Assembly (NCBI GenBank): GCA_029867005.1
Contig: CP123443.1
Coordinates: forward strand, 1,240,001-1,304,000
Length of the DNA stretch: 64,000 nucleotides
Origin: Candidatus Haliotispira prima
GTDB lineage: Bacteria; Spirochaetota; Spirochaetia; SP-2023
Reading direction: 5' to 3'
Positions 38,262-46,247 of the stretch are shown piece after piece (position 1 is the first letter of the stretch; each line of letters begins with the position of its first letter). The position numbers were made by a program, and so were the translations under genes. Below the pieces are notes generated by a model, which made no database searches, was not told where the DNA came from, and saw only the letters and a program-made list of their open reading frames with translations.

Positions 38262-40397
38262 ATGCCGGAAACAAACACACCACAGCCAGACACATCACAC
38301 CAATACGATGAAAGCAAAATCCAAACACTGGAGGCTCTGGAGCATATCCGGCTGCGCTCCGGTATGTATATCGGGCGGTTGGGCAACGGCGACCAATACG
38401 AAGACGGCATCTATGTCCTGCTCAAAGAAATCATCGACAATTCTGTGGATGAATACATTATGGGCAACGGTAAATGTATTGAGATCAGACTGAAGCAGAA
38501 CTATAACGATGGCAGTCAGCTGCAATTCTCTCCTGTATCCCCCGGTGCCGCGCAACAGGGTGCGGAACAGCACCGGGACGGTGCCCGGCCCACAGACAAA
38601 AACGAGAGTGACCAGAGTAATCCGGAAGATCCGGGCTTTCATCCCGATGAATCCGAAAGCGAAGAAGAAAAAGAGCGCAAGCGCAAGCGCAAAGTAGTCG
38701 ACGGCATGGTTTCGGTACGCGACTACGGTCGGGGCATTCCCTTGGGTAAAATTGTAGAAGCTGTTTCGGTGATCAACACCGGGGCCAAATATAACGATGA
38801 TGTGTTCCGATTCTCCGTGGGCCTCAACGGCATAGGCACTAAAGCCGTCAACGCACTTTCCTCTTATTTTCGGGTCTGTGCTTTCCGCGATGGCCAAATG
38901 GCTGAAGCTGTATTTTCCAAGGGTAAACTGCAAAGCCAAAACCGAGGTGCAACCGAGGAAGCCGACGGAACTTATGTGGAATTCTGGCCCGATGAAGAGA
39001 TTTTTGGTTCTTTTGCCTTTCGGCTCGAATTTTTACAGAATCGCGCCTTCCACTATGGCTGTTTGAATCCGAAACTCGAACTGGTCCTCCAAGTAGCCGA
39101 CCGGGACGAACGCTACCTCAGCCGGAACGGTCTCCGAGACCTGTTAGAGGGTGAATTGCCCAGTGGCACGCTCTATGGGATTATGCGCTGTGAGAGTCCG
39201 GCCGAATCTGCCGCGAAGCAAGGTGCCGAGTCGGCAGAACAAACGGAGCATCCGGAGCTGGAGTTTGCCTTCACCCATACCCAACAGATCGGTGAAACCC
39301 ATTTTTCCTTTGTCAACGGGCAGTACACCGTCGACGGCGGCGCACATTTACAGGCCTTTCGCGAAGGTTTTACCCGAGGTATCAACGATTATTACAAGAC
39401 TTCCTACACCTCTCAGGATATTCGGGACGGGCTGGTGGCCGCCGTCAAAGTGAAGATCAAAAATCCCATCTTCGAGAGCCAGACCAAAAACAAACTGGGC
39501 AACATGGAGCTGCGCGGTCCTATCGCCGCTCAAGTGCGCAAGATGACCGCCGACCTGCTTTACCGCAACGAGGACTTGGCCCAAAAACTCAGCGAGAAGA
39601 TCAGGCAAAACGAAAAACTGCGCAAAGAATTGTCCGGTGTGCGCAAAATGATGCGCGAGTCCAACAGACGTTTGGCCCTAAACATTCCGCAATTGCGAGA
39701 CTGTAAATACCACTTGGGCGACAAGATGCCCCGAAAAAGTAAAAAATCCGATCAGGGCGACAAACCGACCATGATATTCCTCACTGAGGGCCAATCGGCC
39801 ACCGGGTCTCTGGTCTCGTGCCGGGATGTCCACTATCAGGCCCTGTTTTCCCTGCGCGGCAAACCGTGGAACTGCTTTGGCCGCAGTACGGCGGAAATCT
39901 ACCAAAACGAAGAATTATTTCATCTGCTCAAAGCTCTCGGTTTGGAAAACGGTACGGAGCGACTGCGCTACGACCAAATTATTCTCGCCACCGATGCCGA
40001 TGATGACGGCTATCACATCCGGAATCTGTTGATGACCTTCTTTCTGCACTATTTTGAAGAGATGGTCCAAGCCGGGCATTTGTATATTTTGGAAACACCC
40101 TTGTTCCGGGTGCGCAATAGCAAAGAGACGCATTATTGCTACAACGAGGATGAGCGCAATCACTGGATCAAAAAGCTTTCCAATCCGGAAATTACTCGTT
40201 TTAAAGGACTTGGCGAAATTTCCCCCAAAGAATTTGGCCAGTTTATCGGTGAAGACATCCGTTTGATACCGGTAAATATTGAACCGTTCAAAATGCATTT
40301 TATACCCGAAGTACTGGAATTTTACATGGGGAAAAATACGCCCCGGCGCAAGCAATTTATCATGGAAAACCTGAAAGACAGTGCGGAACTGACCTAA
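38262..40397 (+). CDS. parE: Type IIA topoisomerase ATPase subunit (ParE/GyrB-like)
   Basis: A 711-residue ATP-driven subunit of topoisomerase IV or a gyrase paralogue. The GHKL ATPase site has Glu56 and Asn60 (EIIDNSVDE), DYGRGIPLG and VGLNGIGTKAVNALS. The TOPRIM domain has EGQSA from Glu509 and the metal-binding DADDD at 578-582. An unusual charged insertion of about 70 residues (ESDQSNPEDPG... to KRKRKVVDG) splits the ATPase domain, and the usual Gly-rich EGDSA is EGQSA. AAGGAAA sits 5 nt before the chosen ATG. The partner A subunit is not adjacent. Confidence 0.9.
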   Translation: MPETNTPQPDTSHQYDESKIQTLEALEHIRLRSGMYIGRLGNGDQYEDGIYVLLKEIIDNSVDEYIMGNGKCIEIRLKQNYNDGSQLQFSPVSPGAAQQGAEQHRDGARPTDKNESDQSNPEDPGFHPDESESEEEKERKRKRKVVDGMVSVRDYGRGIPLGKIVEAVSVINTGAKYNDDVFRFSVGLNGIGTKAVNALSSYFRVCAFRDGQMAEAVFSKGKLQSQNRGATEEADGTYVEFWPDEEIFGSFAFRLEFLQNRAFHYGCLNPKLELVLQVADRDERYLSRNGLRDLLEGELPSGTLYGIMRCESPAESAAKQGAESAEQTEHPELEFAFTHTQQIGETHFSFVNGQYTVDGGAHLQAFREGFTRGINDYYKTSYTSQDIRDGLVAAVKVKIKNPIFESQTKNKLGNMELRGPIAAQVRKMTADLLYRNEDLAQKLSEKIRQNEKLRKELSGVRKMMRESNRRLALNIPQLRDCKYHLGDKMPRKSKKSDQGDKPTMIFLTEGQSATGSLVSCRDVHYQALFSLRGKPWNCFGRSTAEIYQNEELFHLLKALGLENGTERLRYDQIILATDADDDGYHIRNLLMTFFLHYFEEMVQAGHLYILETPLFRVRNSKETHYCYNEDERNHWIKKLSNPEITRFKGLGEISPKEFGQFIGEDIRLIPVNIEPFKMHFIPEVLEFYMGKNTPRRKQFIMENLKDSAELT

Positions 40398-40561
40398 TTC
40401 TCCGCGTGTGTCAGCTCTCCAACGGTAAATTCTCCAAAATTGTTGAAGCACAAGACAATTTGTGTCACAATAGGTCATAGTTCAAATGGGCTATGGTCCA
40501 AGTGCAGGATTTTGTCCGGCACAGTGATTCAAGTCTGAAATCTTTTCTGCGAGGTTCCCGA

Positions 40562-40981
40562 GTGTCTGATATCGTCCGATTTGGAGTCTCTCTGCCGCGA
40601 AAACTTTCCGATGACTTCGACAAATATATTGCTGAAGACCAGTACACGAACCGCTCCGAGGCCATTCGGGATCTGATTCGGAACGAACTGATCAAGGATG
40701 AATGGCAGCATTCCGGCACCCAGATCGCCGGGGCCATTATCTTTGTTTACGACCACCACGTCCGCAATCTGTTGGACAAAATCGTCACCGTACAGCACGA
40801 CTTCCACGGGCTCATCATTTCCGGCCAACACATCCACCTGGACCACGATAATTGCCTGGAAATCCTTGCCGTGCGCGGCGAATCGGGTTATGTCCAGGCC
40901 CTCTACAAAAAGATTAAGGCTCTAAAAGGCGTAAAGCATATTTCGCTAAATATGTCTTCCACCGGACAAAACATCAGCTAG
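40562..40981 (+). CDS. nikR: Nickel-responsive regulator NikR
   Basis: A ribbon-helix-helix repressor with a C-terminal ACT-like nickel domain, 139 residues from the GTG at 40562 (GAGG upstream). The frame is open to an ATG at 40493, but the extra 23 residues have no counterpart in the family. The DNA-binding strand is VRFGVSLPRKL and the helix region NRSEAIRDLIRNEL. Nickel ligands His79, His90, His92 and Cys98 match His76/His87/His89/Cys95 of E. coli NikR with a constant offset of three. It lies just upstream of the nickel transporter it should control. Confidence 0.93.
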   Translation: MSDIVRFGVSLPRKLSDDFDKYIAEDQYTNRSEAIRDLIRNELIKDEWQHSGTQIAGAIIFVYDHHVRNLLDKIVTVQHDFHGLIISGQHIHLDHDNCLEILAVRGESGYVQALYKKIKALKGVKHISLNMSSTGQNIS

Positions 40982-41216
40982 TTTATACTAAGAACAAACG
41001 CTGAATAGTTCCTGTCATCCCATTTACTCCGTTTATCTCACGGACCGTGCGCTGATCGTGAATCCTCCTTAATTTTGGGCAGGTTTCATCTTGGGAATCC
41101 TTTTCCCGGCCGGCTTTTTGTGGTGCCCGACGGTCGCTTTGTCAGCGATACCTTACATAGCCCCAATACCCTACAGACCTCAAAGACCTCAGTACCAAAC
41201 TTCCCAAAATTTCTGA

Positions 41217-41245
41217 TTGACCGCTGGTGTCACATATGTTAGAAT
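41217..41245 (+). promoter_or_regulatory. Promoter of the nickel transport operon
   Basis: TTGACC (41217-41222), 17 bp, TAGAAT (41240-41245), about 90 bp upstream of nikM. Confidence 0.65.
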
Positions 41246-41262
41246 CGTGCTATCGGGAGTGC

Positions 41263-41296
41263 GGTAAGGTACAATCCCAAGTGTCCGTATCTTACC
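41263..41296. promoter_or_regulatory. Candidate NikR operator
   Basis: Inverted repeat GGTAAGGTAC-N14-GTATCTTACC (9 of 10 arm positions pair) starting about 11 bp after the predicted transcription start. Size and two-arm layout resemble the GTATGA-N16-TCATAC operator of E. coli NikR, though the bases differ. Bound repressor would block transcription of nikMNQO. Confidence 0.5.
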
Positions 41297-41331
41297 TATA
41301 GAGCAGCGAAACAATATTTTGGAGGTACGAC

Positions 41332-42396
41332 ATGCACATGGCAGACGCCCTGCTGTCCCCTGCGGTCGGCGGGACAATGTGGCTCGCTTCGATTGGTTTA
41401 GCAGGTTATTCCGCCGGAAAAGTCAAAGATTCCCTGGATCAAAAAAAGATTCCCCTGATGGGTGTCATGGGTGCGCTGATCTTTGCCGCGCAAATGGTGA
41501 ATTTTTCCATTCCGGGCACAGGCTCCAGTGGGCACATTACCGGCGGCTTGCTGCTGTCCGTGATTTTGGGCCCGCATGCGGCCTTTCTCACCATGGCCTC
41601 GGTTCTCAGCATCCAAGCCCTGTTTTTTGCCGATGGCGGCTTGTTGGCCTTGGGTGCCAACATTTTCAACATGGGCTTTTTCACGGCATTTGTGGCCTAC
41701 CCCCTAATTTTTCGGAAGATCGTCCGCAATAATTTTTCTTCCGGGAGGATCTTGTCCGGCTCGATAATTGCAGCCGTGGTGGGTCTGCAATTCGGGTCCC
41801 TCTCCGTGGTGACAGAGACTCTGCTTTCGGGCAGAACGGAACTGCCCTTCGGCACTTTTGTTCTGCTGATGCAGCCCATCCACTTGGCCATTGGCATACT
41901 TCTTGAAGGCGTAGTAACCTCTGCTGTTATACTGTTTCTCAGGAAAGAACGTCCGGAAATTCTGTACATGGCTCAGGGCCATCAAACTGTTTGCGGGCCG
42001 CAAATCCGGAAGATATTGCCGGCGATGCTGCTGCTGACCGTAATGGTCGGGGGTGTTGCCTCTTGGTTTGCGTCTTCCCGGCCAGATGGTCTGGAGTGGT
42101 CGATATGGAAAACTACGGGCCAAGAGGAACTGAAGCCCGGTTCCAACCCGGTCCATAAGGTACTGGCAGAAACCCAGGATAAAATGGCCCTGCTCCCCGA
42201 TTACGACTTCCGGCCGGACCAAACAGGTGCCCGAACTGCCGATGCCCCATGGCCGGTGGTAGATACGGGCGCGTCAGCTTCCGGTATTCTGGGAGCTTTG
42301 ATGACCTTGATTTTGGCCCTGTTGACCGGGACCTTTGTCCGCATCTTCAGACGGAAAAAAAACCGTGCCGTGTGGGACCCTGAAAGCTCCCTTTAG
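41332..42396 (+). CDS. nikM: Nickel/cobalt ECF transporter substrate component (fused NikMN/CbiM type)
   Basis: A 354-residue inner-membrane protein. It begins MHMADALLSP, where the His2 region forms the metal site in this family, and has about seven hydrophobic segments including GSSGHITGGLL and PIHLAIGILLEG. After the core, the sequence PDGLEWS and a further C-terminal membrane helix correspond to the NikN/CbiN small subunit fused on. The preceding NikR indicates nickel rather than cobalt. GGAGG lies 7 nt before the ATG. Confidence 0.92.
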   Translation: MHMADALLSPAVGGTMWLASIGLAGYSAGKVKDSLDQKKIPLMGVMGALIFAAQMVNFSIPGTGSSGHITGGLLLSVILGPHAAFLTMASVLSIQALFFADGGLLALGANIFNMGFFTAFVAYPLIFRKIVRNNFSSGRILSGSIIAAVVGLQFGSLSVVTETLLSGRTELPFGTFVLLMQPIHLAIGILLEGVVTSAVILFLRKERPEILYMAQGHQTVCGPQIRKILPAMLLLTVMVGGVASWFASSRPDGLEWSIWKTTGQEELKPGSNPVHKVLAETQDKMALLPDYDFRPDQTGARTADAPWPVVDTGASASGILGALMTLILALLTGTFVRIFRRKKNRAVWDPESSL

Positions 42397-42472
42397 AAAT
42401 CTTAGAATCTTTAGAGCCCATAGAACCTCAGAACCCTCAGAACCCTTGCCGGAGAAACATCGAAATTTCCCT

Positions 42473-43309
42473 GTGTCTAAAATATTTGAAGCCCTCTCCA
42501 ACATAAGCCATCTCGATGATCTGTCGCGCGGGAACTCCCTGGTTCACCGCCTCCATCCATTCAGCAAGTTCATTGTCACCGTAGTTTTTCTGGTTGTGGT
42601 CGTCTCGTTTGAAAAACACAGGATCAGTGCCCTTGTACCGTTCATCTTTTACCCATTGGTGATGCTTTGGCTCGCCAATGTTCCCATGGGTCCGATATTT
42701 AAACAGGTGCTGTTGACCGAACCCCTCATCATTGGGGTCGGAATCCTAAACCCAATTTTTTCCCAGGAAAGTATCACCGTTTGGGGCCTGAGCATTTCAG
42801 GCGGCTGGGTCATCTTCCTTTCGATTATAATAAAATGCACTCTGACGGTGACGGCCGGTCTGTGTTATGTCGCCACCACCGGGATGGAGCATATCGCGCT
42901 GACGTTGCGTATGCTGCGGGTACCCAAAGTATTGGTGCTGCAATTTGTTTTGACATACCGCTATATTACCGTATTGGCACAGCAGATGGGGCGCATGGTA
43001 CGTGCCTATAACTTGCGCTCTGTCGGCTCCGTTGGTTCCAAAGGTTCCCGCAGAAACAAGGGAATCGGCAAGAGTACTTGGGGTTCGTTGTTGGGCCAGT
43101 TGATTTTACGTACTTTTGACCGGGCGGACAGAATCTATGTTGCGATGTGTCTGCGCCATTTTCAGGGCGAATACCACACCGGCAAGATCCGGCGGTTTGG
43201 CTTACCCGATGTTCTCTTTTGTGTCGGGTGCAGCGCGATGTTTATTGTCGCCGGATATGTCAATATCTCCGTGTGGCTGGGAAACCTGCTGTTGGGAGGG
43301 GCCCATTGA
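42473..43309 (+). CDS. nikQ: Nickel/cobalt ECF transporter membrane component (NikQ/CbiQ)
   Basis: The energy-coupling membrane subunit, about 278 residues, with several hydrophobic helices and the conserved LHPFSKF near the start and a late LILRTFDRADRIYVAM(C)LR coupling helix region that docks on the ATPase. The frame is open back into nikM; a GTG at 42473 or a TTG at 42446 are the possible starts after the nikM stop, and neither has an ideal binding site. The 70 bp between nikM and this start contain imperfect AGAACC(C)TC repeats. Confidence 0.88.
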   Translation: MSKIFEALSNISHLDDLSRGNSLVHRLHPFSKFIVTVVFLVVVVSFEKHRISALVPFIFYPLVMLWLANVPMGPIFKQVLLTEPLIIGVGILNPIFSQESITVWGLSISGGWVIFLSIIIKCTLTVTAGLCYVATTGMEHIALTLRMLRVPKVLVLQFVLTYRYITVLAQQMGRMVRAYNLRSVGSVGSKGSRRNKGIGKSTWGSLLGQLILRTFDRADRIYVAMCLRHFQGEYHTGKIRRFGLPDVLFCVGCSAMFIVAGYVNISVWLGNLLLGGAH

Positions 43310-44097
43310 GCCACCATATTGTCGAAGCCAAAGATGTCTATTTTCAATATCCGGGCCAGCACAAGGCTGTCGACGGCATTTCATTCCGTATCCTGCACGG
43401 TGAATCAGTTGGGATTATAGGGGCCAACGGAGCCGGTAAGTCCACTTTGCTGTTGTTGTTGATGGGAGTACTGTTCCCCGATAACGGAGAAATCTCCATT
43501 GGCGAGGTGCCAATCACCAAAAAAAACCTGGGCTTTGTCCGTCAACAGATGGGTATGATGATGCAAGACCCGGATGACCAGTTATTTATGGCCACGGTCG
43601 AACAAGATGTGGCCTTTGGGCCGCGAAACATGGGCTTGGATGAGACCGCAGTGCAAATGCGAGTCACCACAGCCTTGGCCAAGGCCGGAGTCCCGCATCT
43701 GGCTGAACGTTCACCGCAACGTTTGTCCGGCGGAGAGAAGCGTGCCGTAGCACTGGCCACGGTACTGGCAATGGAACCGGACATATTGATTTTAGACGAG
43801 CCGACTTCTTTTCTCGACCCCAAGTCGCGACGACGGTTTATCAATTTGTTGCAGACATTTCATCATACCAAGATCATTACCACACATGACCTGGACATGA
43901 CCTGCCAACTGTGCGAACGAATCATTATCGTTAAGGGAGGCAAGATTATGGCCGATGGCGATGCAGCAACTTTATTGACCGATGAGGAATTACTCGATTC
44001 CTGTGGCTTGGAAATCCCTCTCAGTTTGCAGGACCGGCCAATTTTTCGGAGTAGATTGCGGCCGGAAAACCAAGCCGAAAAACCAATTGACGGTTGA
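43306..44097 (+). CDS. nikO: Nickel/cobalt ECF transporter ATPase (NikO/CbiO)
   Basis: A 263-residue ABC ATPase. Walker A GANGAGKST (Lys45), Q loop MMQDPDDQLF, signature LSGGEKRAVALA, Walker B DILILDEPT and the H loop TTHD are present. The TTG start overlaps the nikQ stop (TTGA) and has GGGAGGGG ahead, so translation is coupled. With nikMN and nikQ it forms a complete ECF nickel importer. Confidence 0.94.
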   Translation: MSHHIVEAKDVYFQYPGQHKAVDGISFRILHGESVGIIGANGAGKSTLLLLLMGVLFPDNGEISIGEVPITKKNLGFVRQQMGMMMQDPDDQLFMATVEQDVAFGPRNMGLDETAVQMRVTTALAKAGVPHLAERSPQRLSGGEKRAVALATVLAMEPDILILDEPTSFLDPKSRRRFINLLQTFHHTKIITTHDLDMTCQLCERIIIVKGGKIMADGDAATLLTDEELLDSCGLEIPLSLQDRPIFRSRLRPENQAEKPIDG

Positions 44098-44389
44098 ATT
44101 ATATGCAGATTGCACCCCGAGGCGGAAACTATCCACAGCGGATTGCTGAGGCCCGAGGCACTAAAAACATAACAGAAGTTTTTTAATTTCAAACAAAATG
44201 AATTTTGCCATGGTTGTGCATCTGTTCGCTCATGGCTTCTTTCGCTAGGATTGCGCCCGAAACAGGATGCGGCTATATCCCTGCCGAAAGCCGCTAAAAT
44301 GGAAAATGACCGGCACGATTCAGTGACGACAGTTCGGTGGTACCCGAAAGATTCCCATTCTCCCGTCCACGTTACCAAAGGATTACATA

Positions 44390-45859
44390 ATGACCAAATT
44401 TACCGACTTTGCTTTTTGTCCCGAACTACAAAAAGCCATTGACGAAGCCGGCTTCCGAGAGCCAAGCCCGATTCAAACTCAAAGCATTCCCTTAGTCTTG
44501 GAGGGCCGCGATTTAGTAGGCCAAGCCCAAACCGGTACGGGCAAGACGGCGGCCTTCGGCCTGCCAATGCTGGAGCTGCTCTCGCGCCAAGGCAACCTAA
44601 ACCAATATAAAAACAATGTGGCCGCCGTCGTACTGGTGCCAACTCGCGAGTTGGCCATTCAGGTTTCCGAGGAATTGTCTCGCTTTAGTCAGTTTCTCGG
44701 GCTGAAGACGGCGACGGTCTATGGTGGCCAACCCTACAGTGCCCAGATTCGGGCCATGCACAATTCTCCCATCGTGGTAGCTACGCCGGGCCGTTTCATC
44801 GACCATCTGAGCAGCGGAAAATTTGATTTAAAACCACGATTTGTAGTGTTGGATGAAGCGGACGAAATGTTAAACATGGGTTTCCTCGAAGATATCCGCA
44901 AAATCTTTTCCTACTTTCCGGACGAACGGCAAAACCTGCTATTCTCCGCCACTCTGCCGCCCAGCATCAAGAAATTAATCGGTGACATCCTCCATCAGCC
45001 GGAGTATGTGACTTTGAGCCGCAAAAACATCACGGCGGAACATATTGAACAGAGCTTTTATGTCGTAGATGAACACGAGCGGGATGATGCCTTGATTCGG
45101 CTCTATGACGCTTTGCTGCCCACTAAATCGATCATCTTCTGCCGCACCAAAAAGGAGGTGGACCGACTGGCCTACTTCCTGACTTCTCAGGGCCACGAGG
45201 CGCGCGGCCTGCACGGCGACATGGAGCAGAAGAACCGAGAAGCCGTGATCCTCAGCTTCCGTCAGGACAAGCTGGAAGTTCTGGTGGCCACAGATGTCGC
45301 GGCACGGGGCTTGGATGTCAACGATGTAAGCCATGTCTTTAACTACCACTTACCGTTTGACACAGAAAGCTATGTACACCGCATCGGGCGCACCGGACGG
45401 GCGGGCAAGAGCGGTATGGCCATTTCCATCGTCACACCGCACGAATACCGAGGTTTACAGCGCATCAATGAAAAACTTGGCGGCAGCCTGCTGCCCAAAA
45501 CCGTACCGCACAGTCATGAGATCCGCAATAAAAAAATATCGTCCTTCATTGAAGCTCTCTATATTCAGGAGATTGATGAACGTGCCTACGAGATTTTGGA
45601 AGTCCTGAAAGAAGAGATGGAGCTGAGCACAGTCGCCTTTAAACTGATCTCGATGCTCAAAGACCAGGTCGAAGTTCGGGGCAAAGCACAGATTGGCAAA
45701 TCGGAAAAGGAACTGGAACGTCTGATGAGCCGCCCGCGCTACGACCGGCACGGTCAGAATGGCAAAGGTGGACCCAACCGCTATAAACAAAAGGGCGGCC
45801 AGTACCGGGGCAAAAATTCTTCATACGGCTCTCATTCCAAACACAGAAGCCGGGGCTAA
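44390..45859 (+). CDS. DEAD-box RNA helicase
   Basis: A 489-residue ATP-dependent RNA helicase of the DeaD/CshA group. The Q motif region (FREPSPIQTQSIP), AQTGTGKT, PTRELAIQ, DEAD at VLDEADEML, SAT, RGLDV and HRIGRTGRAGKSG are intact. The C-terminal ~60 residues are basic and Gly/Tyr-rich (GQNGKGGPNRYKQKGGQYRGKN), an RNA-binding tail. Likely role in ribosome assembly or mRNA turnover. A ~290-bp gap without a gene precedes it and may hold a long 5' leader, as is common for cold-responsive helicases. Confidence 0.93.
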   Translation: MTKFTDFAFCPELQKAIDEAGFREPSPIQTQSIPLVLEGRDLVGQAQTGTGKTAAFGLPMLELLSRQGNLNQYKNNVAAVVLVPTRELAIQVSEELSRFSQFLGLKTATVYGGQPYSAQIRAMHNSPIVVATPGRFIDHLSSGKFDLKPRFVVLDEADEMLNMGFLEDIRKIFSYFPDERQNLLFSATLPPSIKKLIGDILHQPEYVTLSRKNITAEHIEQSFYVVDEHERDDALIRLYDALLPTKSIIFCRTKKEVDRLAYFLTSQGHEARGLHGDMEQKNREAVILSFRQDKLEVLVATDVAARGLDVNDVSHVFNYHLPFDTESYVHRIGRTGRAGKSGMAISIVTPHEYRGLQRINEKLGGSLLPKTVPHSHEIRNKKISSFIEALYIQEIDERAYEILEVLKEEMELSTVAFKLISMLKDQVEVRGKAQIGKSEKELERLMSRPRYDRHGQNGKGGPNRYKQKGGQYRGKNSSYGSHSKHRSRG

Positions 45860-46247
45860 AACAACACAGGGGCAATGCCCATCCGGGATACCCCTTCTGA
45901 AATTCCCTTTGCGAAACGCGGAACAAAAAAACGCACAGGGCGTTTGCAGAGGATTGTATAGGCGCGCGCATGGGGCACAAGATCCGTTTTGATCATAAAA
46001 TCCGTCCGCAAGTGGCCTGAGCGTTGACATAACAGCCGGCAAGCAATAAAAATCGGCGTTGGCATTCATTGCGGAATGCTACGGAAATCCCTTTACTGCT
46101 TGCTGATTGTTAATTGCTGCGCGTGATATTCAAAAAATTCTGATAATGTACAGAATGGATACCTTGCGGAAAGCAATTTGCCACGGTGGCGAGATTTCTC
46201 CATAATGCTCGGCTTTTGAAGGCAAAGTGACCATCCAGGAGTTCCTT
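45860..46247. other. Intergenic, no gene recognised
   Basis: About 390 bp ahead of pheT. No complete T-box or Phe-codon leader was found. AGGAG near the pheT ATG is its ribosome binding site. Confidence 0.5.

Noticed and set aside
40982..41331. Cobalamin or NiCo riboswitch ahead of the nickel transporter
   Set aside because: No conserved riboswitch core was recognised, and a promoter plus inverted repeat with nikR beside it explains control more simply.
46060..46247. T-box or Phe attenuator leader ahead of pheT
   Set aside because: A CACGGTGGCGA stretch recalls the T-box signature, but the conserved AGGGTGG core, antiterminator and terminator are missing.
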